Part shown: positions 1 to 6,842 of the stretch, piece by piece
Numbering within the stretch: the stretch's first letter is position 1
Layout of the letters: each line of letters opens with the position of its first letter
NCBI GenBank assembly: GCA_027325115.1
Contig: DAHWFG010000186.1
Location: 1-17,424 of the forward strand
Reading direction: 5' to 3'
Source of the DNA: JAKBCQ01 sp021807585
Lineage (GTDB): Bacteria; Planctomycetota; Planctomycetia; Isosphaerales; Isosphaeraceae
DNA: 17,424 nucleotides
Notes under the pieces: model-generated
Databases searched by the model: none
Seen by the model: only the letters and a program-made list of their open reading frames with translations
What the model was told of the DNA's origin: nothing
Program-made: the position numbers and the translations under genes

Positions 1-63
1 CAAAACAGCCTCAACAGACTGGTCGAACAACGCGCCTCAACCGAGAAGAAAGTGGAAAAGTGA
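1..63 (+). CDS. C-terminal fragment of an unidentified protein (5' end outside window)
   Basis: Frame 1 is open from the window edge to a TGA at 61-63, giving 20 residues rich in Gln, Glu, Lys and Arg (ends STEKKVEK). This resembles a helical or coiled-coil tail. Base composition changes at the stop: the next 40 bases are AT-rich and have stops in every frame. That supports a real gene end here, but 20 residues do not allow a family assignment. A chance open frame cannot be excluded. Confidence 0.4.
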   Translation, partial: QNSLNRLVEQRASTEKKVEK

Positions 64-296
64 TCTAATATTTAAAAAAACTCGTTTTATCATATCGGTA
101 AATTATGCGATGCGTTAGGTCGTCGAGTTCCGAGCTATTCGCTTGATGATCATCGATGAGACGACGGCCGACGTCGATCCGACGAACGACCGGGGGAAGC
201 GCCGACCGTTGGGCGGACGACGTGTTCCCCGCCGCGAGAGTTTGTCGTTCGATCGTCACGCGGCGTCGATCGATTCGACGCGACGCGAAGTGGATA

Positions 297-724
297 TCAC
301 GGTTTCGGTCCTTCGACCTTGGCCGAAAGTTTATCCTCGGGTCGATCGACGAAAAGCCACTCGCCGTCGGCGTTCCACGGGCCTCGCTCGTCCACGCGTT
401 ACCCATGGAATCGTCGAATTACGGGCCTTGGCCCATCATCGAGAAGAGCGTACCCTCATACGCGGCCACGCGTTCGGCGCTGCGGAGCAACTGCTCGCCC
501 ATCAGTCCAACCATCTCGAGATGACACAACTCTTCGGTCGCGATATCGAGGTGCATTTCGCGAATTCCCTGGTTCGAGCACGCGAAATACTGCACGAAGT
601 ACTCGGTCATCGCGGTGAATTCGCCCGATCGACCCCCGAACTGTTCGAGCGGTTTCTGAGCGAATTTGGGATCGACCTCTCCCACTTTGACGGGAAAAAG
701 CGGTTTCTTGCGGTGCGTGAACAT
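297..724 (-). pseudogene. Decayed manganese (non-haem) catalase, internally deleted
   Basis: The intact part (724-422) encodes 101 residues matching the N-terminal half of dimanganese catalases, which dismutate hydrogen peroxide. It has the family-style start MFTHRKK, then EQFGGRSGE and ATEELCHLEMVG. E35, E65 and H68 sit where three of the five family metal ligands (Glu35, Glu66, His69 in the Lactobacillus enzyme) are expected. A TAA at 421-419 interrupts the frame just before the family's DSMGNAWT segment, which reads on in the same frame. After a frameshift near 375-385 comes PWNADGEWLFVDRPEDKL, ending at TGA 299-297; this resembles the C-terminal tail of the family. The central segment, roughly 150 residues carrying the second Glu/His ligand pair, is absent. 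At least three lesions are therefore present: nonsense, frameshift and deletion. The product could not assemble the Mn2 site. No convincing ribosome-binding site precedes the ATG. The N-terminal family match is strong; the tail match is weaker. Confidence 0.8.
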
Positions 725-855
725 ATTGAAGTAACTACTAATTTGAATGATCTTGAGATTGCCCGATGATGTTTCGTCGTGAGCGGCGGCGTTCGTCCCT
801 TGGACGACGCCCCGATTTCGGCGAAAGCGAAACGCACAAGGCGCGATCGCTCTGC

Positions 856-887
856 GAGGCTCGATGAAATCGTTTTCGACGAGCCTC
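856..887. repeat. Inverted repeat / hairpin
   Basis: The 8-base arms gaggctcg (856-863) and cgagcctc (880-887) are perfectly complementary. The stem may continue inward with gaaa/tttc after a small internal loop. There is no T-run on either side, so it is not a classical intrinsic terminator. Its position, about 130 bases upstream of the catalase remnant and far from any other gene, suggests either a relic terminator or a protein-binding palindrome. Confidence 0.35.
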
Positions 888-2028
888 TCGATTAAGAGGC
901 AAATACCGCGCCGAGAGGACCCCCAGTAAGAACCCTGATATTCTTTTGTTCGTGCTCGTCGTGGTTGGAAGCGAGATTAATCATCGAATCAAACTCGATT
1001 CAATATGACACGATATTGTGATCCTTGGGATCGATGGCGAAGGTTCAGGTGAATCGGATACAACAATCGCCGCTCAATGCCGTTGAATCCGAATCCAAAC
1101 GTGTTGGACGAACCGAGAAAGACGTCGACATGTTTCGGTTGCTTGAAGTGAATGGAAGCGTCGCCGTCGCGAAGACGGTTACGATGTCGACGGGCGATTG
1201 AAAAGCAGCCGATTATGCACGTACTTTAAAATATAAGCGCAATAATCCTCGCGATCTATCGACAAGTTGAATACGACACTCCGCTTCGGAAAACGTCGAA
1301 AGAAGCAAGTTTTTTCAGTCGTTACCTTCTCAATAATTTGTTCATTTATTAGCATTATCTGCTTAACCAAATAAAAGTACCTTGGATCGACTTTCAAACC
1401 CGATATCAAGAGTGCACCGCGTTCGAGCGCCGCTTGTCGACGCCTCCGCGAGTCGCCGACATCCATGATCCTCTCAAGGACGGGAAGGGAAAGCGATTTA
1501 GGGCGCAAGCCGCTCGGCGCTAGGCCGCGCGATCGATGCGCGGACTTCATACTTAACGGCCTCATACATGATGATTCGATCGCGAAGGCGACCGCGCGAA
1601 ACGTACATCGGCTCGGAATTAATGATCAATCTCAAATGCGTTGATATTTTAACGAAGATTAAGAGATCGTCGATCGACTTGCAAAGCCGCCCGGAACGAC
1701 GCCTCGTCGGCGGTTCAAAACCTTAAAATGCGATCAATAACCGATACCGTCTCAAGTGACCCGGGTCGGAATCGATTTCTCACGGCGAGGATCAATCGTC
1801 GAGCGAGCGTTGCGGTTGGAAGCGGTGAGTTCCCGGGAATCGACCCCTCTGCGCGCGCTTCGGCCACTCCATCCAATTGAAAAACCGGGATTGACGCGAA
1901 TTTCAACCTCCATTAGGTTTCGACTCAAGTTCAACCCCGAAACAACCGACGTGATTCCGATCTCCGTGCGGAGCGAGCGACGAACGCGTCGATCGCGCAT
2001 GGCAAGAGGAAGCGCCGAGATGATCGGG

Positions 2029-2038
2029 AAGGAGGAGG
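2029..2038 (+). promoter_or_regulatory. Strong Shine-Dalgarno for the HTTM-partner gene
   Basis: The purine run aaggaggagg lies immediately before the ATG at 2040. It contains two overlapping AGGAGG cores, the upstream one with 4 bases of spacing. It is the best ribosome-binding site in the region and fixes the start of the following gene. Confidence 0.7.
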
Positions 2039-2039
2039 C

Positions 2040-2579
2040 ATGGATCGATCTTGGCGCTGGAAGCGCACATTGATTTCGCTGCTGATAATGATTCACCTTG
2101 TCGGGCTCTTCATCTGGAACATTCCGCACAGCAGGCTGCGCGTCTTGACCGTGGAAGTGTATAAATATTACTTCATGCCGCTCGGCATGTGGCAGGCCTG
2201 GGGGATGTTCGCCCCCAACCCCCCCGCCCAGGTGACTTGGGCCGAAGTCGTCGTTCGCGACAACAAGGGATTGCTCCATGAATTCGATTTCCCCAGGATC
2301 GCCGGGATGCCCGTCGGACAGGCGTTCTGGAAATTCCGTTATTCCAAGCATATGCACAATTTTGGCGAACCGGATACGAAGGAGCTGAAGCAATGCGGAG
2401 TACGGTACGCGGTTCGGGAATTGAACCTTCCGGCCGATTCGTTTCCCGTCGACGCCGAACTCCGATTCCGCCTGAAGCCGATACCCGAGCCGGGCGAACT
2501 CGCGGATCCACTGGGAGCGACCACGTTTAAAACGCTCGAGCGGTATCGCTTTCCAAGCCTCAAGGAGGTCATGCAATGA
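2040..2579 (+). CDS. Small membrane-anchored protein partnered with HTTM protein
   Basis: The product is 179 residues. A basic N-terminus (RSWRWKR) precedes one hydrophobic helix at about residues 9-27, so it is probably an inner-membrane anchor or uncleaved signal, with the remaining 150 residues outside the cytoplasm. Residues 51-62 read WQAWGMFAPNPP. A W-x-MFAP-x-P motif of this kind is familiar to me from small proteins and domains encoded beside or fused to HTTM proteins, where the soluble part looks beta-rich. No catalytic motif is visible. The start is set by the strong AGGAGG upstream. The stop overlaps the next start (ATGA, 2576-2579), and the next gene's ribosome-binding site lies within this gene's last codons. 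Translation is therefore coupled and the two proteins are likely made in a fixed ratio, perhaps as a complex. Biochemical function is unknown. Confidence 0.85.
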   Translation: MDRSWRWKRTLISLLIMIHLVGLFIWNIPHSRLRVLTVEVYKYYFMPLGMWQAWGMFAPNPPAQVTWAEVVVRDNKGLLHEFDFPRIAGMPVGQAFWKFRYSKHMHNFGEPDTKELKQCGVRYAVRELNLPADSFPVDAELRFRLKPIPEPGELADPLGATTFKTLERYRFPSLKEVMQ

Positions 2580-3547
2580 GGATCGTTCATGACTGGAATC
2601 GTTTTTGGTTCACCAAAGTCTCGGCGCGCCCGTTGGGGATCTATCGCATCCTCTTCTGCGTGATCGCGCTGTTCAATTTGCTGGTGCTCACCACCGATTT
2701 TGATTACTGGCTGACGAACAAGGGAATGCAGCGCGGTTTTGATTCGATCGATATCGCGGGACCGCTCCGCTACTCGATTCTCAATTATTACTCGGATCCC
2801 TTCTTCGTCCGCGTTTTCTTCGCGCTTACGGCCGTCGCTCTCTCGCTCTTCCTCGTCGGCTGGCACACCAGAATTATGAGCGTGATCTCCTACTTTATGA
2901 TGTTGATGATTCACCATCATAATTTATGCTCAATTAATGGAGCCGACGTTTATCTCGTCGTCACGGCGTTTTATTTGATGTTGAGCCCGTGCGGCGCGGC
3001 GTATTCGCTTGACGCTCGTCGCGAGGCGGCGCGGCGCGGCGGCGGAGGCTTCGAGCCGATCGTCCCCGCGTGGTCGATCCGGCTGATTCAGGTGCAGCTC
3101 TCGATCGTTTATTTCACCACGGCGTTCCTCAAGCTGGGCGGCGTGACGTGGCAAAATGGAACGGCGCTTCATTATGTGATCAATAATGAAGAAATCAGGC
3201 GATTCGACTGGGGATTGATCGATCTGGTCTGGCTCGTGAACATCGCCTCATATTTGACGATCGTGGGTGAATTCGCGCTCGTCTTTTTGCTTTGGTTTCG
3301 CTCGGCGCGGTTTTGGGTGATGCTTTTCGGCGTCGTCCTTCACTTTGGAATCGTGCTGACGATTCACATCCCGATCTTCGGCGAATTGTGTGTCGCCACA
3401 TATATCGTCTTTTTGACGACGGACGAGCTCGACGGTCTGATGAGGGCTCTCAATCCGCTCAACTGGTTTGCGCGGCGGCGATCGATCGTCTCCGATCGTT
3501 CGGCCGATTATTCGAGGGGCTTGTCCGAGCAGCCGATTCCCGCCTGA
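2576..3547 (+). CDS. HTTM domain integral membrane protein (vitamin K-dependent carboxylase-like)
   Basis: The product is 323 residues with several hydrophobic helices (about 21-40, 78-95, 100-115, 123-140, 170-187, 215-240, 245-265, 268-282). It matches the HTTM family, the membrane part shared with vitamin K-dependent gamma-glutamyl carboxylase. Recognisable points are a conserved-looking N-D-x-Y loop (N121 to Y126) leading into YLMLSPCGAAYSLD (133-146), and LKLGGVTWQNGTALHY (185-200). K186 in this last motif sits in the region that holds the catalytic lysine in animal carboxylases. That alignment is from memory. The substrate is unknown, and bacterial members are rarely characterised. AAGGAGGT at 2562-2569, 6 bases before the ATG, fixes the start. 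The gene overlaps its partner by 4 bases. The last 25 residues, after the final helix, are polar and probably cytoplasmic. Confidence 0.88.
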   Translation: MRIVHDWNRFWFTKVSARPLGIYRILFCVIALFNLLVLTTDFDYWLTNKGMQRGFDSIDIAGPLRYSILNYYSDPFFVRVFFALTAVALSLFLVGWHTRIMSVISYFMMLMIHHHNLCSINGADVYLVVTAFYLMLSPCGAAYSLDARREAARRGGGGFEPIVPAWSIRLIQVQLSIVYFTTAFLKLGGVTWQNGTALHYVINNEEIRRFDWGLIDLVWLVNIASYLTIVGEFALVFLLWFRSARFWVMLFGVVLHFGIVLTIHIPIFGELCVATYIVFLTTDELDGLMRALNPLNWFARRRSIVSDRSADYSRGLSEQPIPA

Positions 3548-3718
3548 TTCACACGATCGATTGGCGAACCACGAGGGTCGACCGCGACGCGCCGGGCGCG
3601 TTTCGGTTGACCCCGTTCGTCGTTACGGCATACATTAAGTTCGACTGCGAACGAGCGATCGCGGATCGAACCGGATCGATCGCCGCGCGATCCACACGAT
3701 AGAGGACGTTTCGGTTTC

Positions 3719-4837
3719 ATGAATAACGCTCCTCGAACGATACCGGAGCGGATCGATCTGGCGACCGCGGACGACCCCCGCGACGTCGTGCACCAAGCCG
3801 TCGCGTGCCTGGCTCAGGGAGAGATCCTCGGCTTGCCGACCGAGACGGTCTACATGGCCGCGGCGAGCGGGACGCGTCCCGAGGCGATCTCCAAGCTTTT
3901 CGAGGCGAGGCGAGCCAACGCGCTCGGCGCCGCGACAATCGCGCTGCGCGGGCACGGCGAACTCGCCGACTGGATTCCCGAATACTCGGTCGCGTGCTCA
4001 AGGCTTTCGCGACGCGCCTGGCCGGGCCCCGTCGAGTTGCGATTCCCTGCGCAACGCGATCGCGGTCTCTTCACCCGCCTGGCTCCCGAAACCGTCGACC
4101 TGTTGACCGAAAACAATACGTTTGGATTTATGGTATCCGAACATGATTTGATCGGTGAAATTCTCGATTTGACACCCGGTCCGGTCGTTCTGATGGAGAC
4201 GTTGAGCGAGACCGCGGCGGGGCTTGCCGACCAGGATTGGCTGCGGATGTTGATCGACGACGGCGTTTCCAAGCGACGAGGGCGCGCCTCGTCGATTTTG
4301 ATCGAAGGGGAAACGTGGACGATCGCTCGGAGCGGGGTCGTATCCGACGACGAGATTGCGCGGCTGGCGAGCACGCTCGTCTTGTTCATCTGCACGGGGA
4401 ACACGTGCCGAAGCCCGATGGCCGAGGCGCTTTGCAAGGCGCTTTTGGCGCAACGGATCGGCTGTTTGATTGAAGAACTGCCTGCGCGTGGATATTTGAT
4501 TGAATCGGCGGGTCTCGCCGCGGCTCCCGGTCGCCCCGCGGCGCGTGAGGCGGTCGAGATCGTCCGCGAACGGGGAGCTTCGCTTTCAAGACATTCGAGC
4601 CGTCAAGTCGATCGCGATTTGATCCGCCGAGCCGATCACATCGTCGCGATGACCCGCGATCACCACGCCACGCTTGTAAGCCGCGCTCCCGATACGATCG
4701 ACCGCGTCGTGCTCCTTGATCCCGCGGGTTCCGACGTCGACGATCCGATCGGCGCCGATCGACATGTTTATCGTCGAACCGCGCAATTGATCGAGAAACA
4801 TCTCAAACATTTAATCGATCAAATCTTGCCCGCCTGA
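3719..4837 (+). CDS. Fusion: degenerate Sua5/YrdC-like domain + YwlE-type protein-arginine/tyrosine phosphatase
   Basis: The product is 372 residues, cytoplasmic, with no signal. Residues about 15-210 resemble the Sua5/YrdC fold, which in active members makes threonylcarbamoyl-AMP for tRNA t6A: GLPTETVY (38-45), PGPVELRFP (102-110), SSILI (191-195) and IARSGVVS (202-209). The usual Lys-x-Arg motif is replaced by EARRAN (62-67), and the S-A-N-x-S-G nucleotide loop by METLSETAAG (159-168). I infer that synthase activity is lost or changed. Residues about 219-372 are a low-molecular-weight phosphatase. Its loop CTGNTCRS (225-232) holds nucleophile C225 and R231, and DDPIG (341-345) holds the general acid D342. 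Thr229 matches the threonine that gives Bacillus YwlE its phospho-arginine preference. In Bacillus, ywlC (sua5) and ywlE are near neighbours, so the fusion echoes a known gene association. GAGGA at 3702-3706 is 12 bases before the ATG, a rather long spacing. The 3' end overlaps the convergent gene by 19 bases. Confidence 0.88.
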   Translation: MNNAPRTIPERIDLATADDPRDVVHQAVACLAQGEILGLPTETVYMAAASGTRPEAISKLFEARRANALGAATIALRGHGELADWIPEYSVACSRLSRRAWPGPVELRFPAQRDRGLFTRLAPETVDLLTENNTFGFMVSEHDLIGEILDLTPGPVVLMETLSETAAGLADQDWLRMLIDDGVSKRRGRASSILIEGETWTIARSGVVSDDEIARLASTLVLFICTGNTCRSPMAEALCKALLAQRIGCLIEELPARGYLIESAGLAAAPGRPAAREAVEIVRERGASLSRHSSRQVDRDLIRRADHIVAMTRDHHATLVSRAPDTIDRVVLLDPAGSDVDDPIGADRHVYRRTAQLIEKHLKHLIDQILPA

Positions 4838-6213
4838 TCGCGGCCCGAATCGGGCTCGCGATCGTTTGAGCGGGCGTCGGGAGGGGTTGCGGTTTCGTCG
4901 CTCGCCGACCCCGCGGGATCGACCCGAACCTTGCGGATCCGGGTGGGATCGGCCTGGACGACTGTAAGAGTACGGCCGTCGACCCGGACCCAATCGCCCG
5001 TTCGCGCCAGGCGACCCAACAGGTCGAGAATCAACCCGCCGACGGTTTCGGCGTCGGTGTCGGGAACGTCGATCGCGCACGTCTCGGCGAGGACGTCGAT
5101 CGGACATGAAGCGTCGACCTCGAACGACGATTCGCCGATCGGAGTGACGAGGGGTTCCTCGCGATCGAACTCGTCTTGAATCGGCCCGACGACCTCCTCG
5201 AGCACGTTCTCGAACGTCGCCATCCCCACCACCTCGCCGTATTCGTCAACCAGCATTGCCATATGAACACGATTACGCTGGAATTCGACGAGCAATTGAT
5301 CCAGGCCGAGCGTCTCGGGGAAGAACGGCGTTTTCCGCGCGAGCCGACGCAGATCGGGCCTGCCCCCCGAAACCCCGCTCGCACGAAAGAGATCCTTCAC
5401 GTGGATCATCCCAACGACCGTCGTCAAATCCAGCTCGCAAAGTGGAAATCTCGTATGACCCGATTGCCGCGCCGCGAGCAGATTCTCTTCGAGAGGACGC
5501 GCCAAGCTGAGATAAACGACGTCGGTTCGCGGAACCATCACCCGCCGCGCCGTCTTCTCTTCTAAATTGAGCACGTTTTCAATCATGAACCGCTCGGCGC
5601 GCGATAAACATCCCCCCGCGGCGCTCTCGGCCAGAATGTGCCTCAGCTCTTCCTCGGTGTGCGTCAACTCGACATGGCCGACGTCGCGCATGCCCAGCAA
5701 CCGAAGCGTGATGTTGCTCGCCCCGTTTAAAAGCATGATGATCGGATAAAATAAATAATAGAAAGCGATCAACGGAGGCGCGGTGCAAAGCGCGACGACC
5801 CGCGCTTTTTTAATCGCCAGGTTCTTGGGCGCCTGTTCGCCCAAAGCCATGTGGAAAAACGTGACGAGAGAAAGCGATAAAATCGGCACGAGCGCGAGCG
5901 AGATCGGTCCCGCGGCGGGTCGAGCCTTGAACAACCAGAGGCGATCGAGCCCCGCGGCGACCGCGGGCTCTACTCGTTCCTTCATCGCCTGGCCGAGCGC
6001 CAGGCTCGCGATCGTAATCCCCAACTGCGACGCCGATAAGTAAATATCAAGCCGATCGAGCGCCCGACTCGTCAGCTTCGCCGCCCAGTTTCCTTCCCGC
6101 GCCAATTGGTCGATCTGGCTCACACGAACCTTCACGAGCGCGAACTCGGCCGCGACGAAAAAGCCGTTCAAAAAGATCAGCGCGGCTAAATAGAAAACTT
6201 CGCTCAGCGACAT
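4819..6213 (-). CDS. CNNM/CorC (HlyC) family membrane protein with CBS pair
   Basis: The product is 464 residues. Order of parts: a DUF21/CNNM transmembrane domain (about 1-190) beginning MSLSEVFYLAALIFLNGFF and including SASQLGITIASLALG and GEQAPKNLAI; a CBS pair (about 205-330) opening with the typical ENVLNLEEKTARRVMVPRTD and including VDEYGEVVGMATFENVLEE; a CorC_HlyC C-terminal domain (about 350-425) with ETVGGLILDLLGRL; then an acidic, disordered tail of about 30 residues. The family is linked to magnesium/cobalt export or membrane integrity, and CBS pairs often bind adenine nucleotides. Whether this protein is itself a transporter is not shown. The ATG at 6213 is chosen because it starts directly before the first helix; a TTG at 6234 would add MIRTGSS. 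Neither has a clear ribosome-binding site. It is transcribed alone and convergent with the phosphatase fusion. Confidence 0.92.
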   Translation of the reverse strand: MSLSEVFYLAALIFLNGFFVAAEFALVKVRVSQIDQLAREGNWAAKLTSRALDRLDIYLSASQLGITIASLALGQAMKERVEPAVAAGLDRLWLFKARPAAGPISLALVPILSLSLVTFFHMALGEQAPKNLAIKKARVVALCTAPPLIAFYYLFYPIIMLLNGASNITLRLLGMRDVGHVELTHTEEELRHILAESAAGGCLSRAERFMIENVLNLEEKTARRVMVPRTDVVYLSLARPLEENLLAARQSGHTRFPLCELDLTTVVGMIHVKDLFRASGVSGGRPDLRRLARKTPFFPETLGLDQLLVEFQRNRVHMAMLVDEYGEVVGMATFENVLEEVVGPIQDEFDREEPLVTPIGESSFEVDASCPIDVLAETCAIDVPDTDAETVGGLILDLLGRLARTGDWVRVDGRTLTVVQADPTRIRKVRVDPAGSASDETATPPDARSNDREPDSGRDQAGKI

Positions 6214-6842
6214 CGACGATCCGGTTCGTATCAAGACGCTCGCGAAACAGGGGCTCGATCGAGCGTCCGAAAGATCGCGACGCGCCAGATCGGTTCCACG
6301 CGAGCAACCCGAATCTTAACCGAATGGAACGTCGAAGGCATCCCGCTCGAATCCAATGATCGATTCCGGGGATAAGTCGTGGTTGGTATCGACCGAGTGC
6401 ATGATAGGAAGCGATGAACCGATAAACGAGGCAAATTAGTGATCTATATTCGCAATTGATATTGCTTTGATTACGAGAGATCGACTCGCGCCGCGAGGTC
6501 GAATCGTGATTCGAGAAGGCGAATCGCTTCGTGAAGACGTAGCGATCGGCGAGGCCAGGGGAGAAATCGTCGAGTTTTATAATTCGTACTATTTTATGAT
6601 CAACACATAATTATTATATATCATCAACGAGAGATTTCAATCCCGCGACGATTTCCAGCCGCCGTTAATCCGACAATCGCCTTGCCTCCTCCCTCCGCGG
6701 AAAAGTTCCGCCGTCGATTCGTGTCGCTTATCGTTTCGGACGCCGATCGACCGCAGGCTCTCTAAGCCCGGGCGCATCGGAGCGAACGCTTTTAGTCTAT
6801 CAACGATTTATTACATGTGCATTCTGGTACGTTTATCTCGTG
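6214..6842. other. Intergenic region between pump gene end and CorC-family gene start
   Basis: These 629 bases lack any supported gene; short frames here look like chance. The part nearest 6214 should hold the promoter of the CorC-family gene (minus strand), but no hexamer pair stands out. An AT-rich island at about 6575-6630 includes tataattcgtactatttta and attattatatat. It could be a promoter or a replication/transcription melting site. No clear intrinsic terminator follows the pump gene. Confidence 0.5.

Larger units (their letters stand above)
725..2039. other. Gene-poor region of 1.3 kb, no supported gene
   Basis: I find no convincing protein family in either strand. Two open frames were considered. 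A 55-codon plus frame at 1034-1201 (starts MAKVQVNRIQQ, ends VTMSTGD) has normal-looking composition but only weak purines before the ATG. A 128-codon minus frame at 1565-1179 has a basic first half and a more protein-like, AT-rich second half. Neither resembles a family I know. A long minus frame (2576-1752) is antisense to the next gene and is not credited. The stretch contains one strong hairpin (856-887) and AT-rich patches near 1300-1380 and 1600-1670. Adjacent to a decayed catalase, it may hold further gene remnants too eroded to name; that is inference. Confidence 0.5.

Noticed and set aside
143..769. Plus-strand open frame of 208 codons
   Set aside because: It is antisense to the manganese catalase remnant, whose minus-strand translation gives a clear family match.
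1034..1201. Plus-strand 55-codon frame starting MAKVQV
   Set aside because: No clear ribosome-binding site and no family resemblance; length is compatible with chance.
1179..1565. Minus-strand open frame of 128 codons
   Set aside because: Its second half looks protein-like, but there is no family match and the first half is a basic, shadow-like stretch. Mentioned under the gene-poor region rather than called.
1752..2576. Long minus-strand open frame of 274 codons
   Set aside because: It is antisense to the well-supported HTTM-partner gene and covers its upstream spacer; its sequence is rich in Arg, His and Pro and matches no family.
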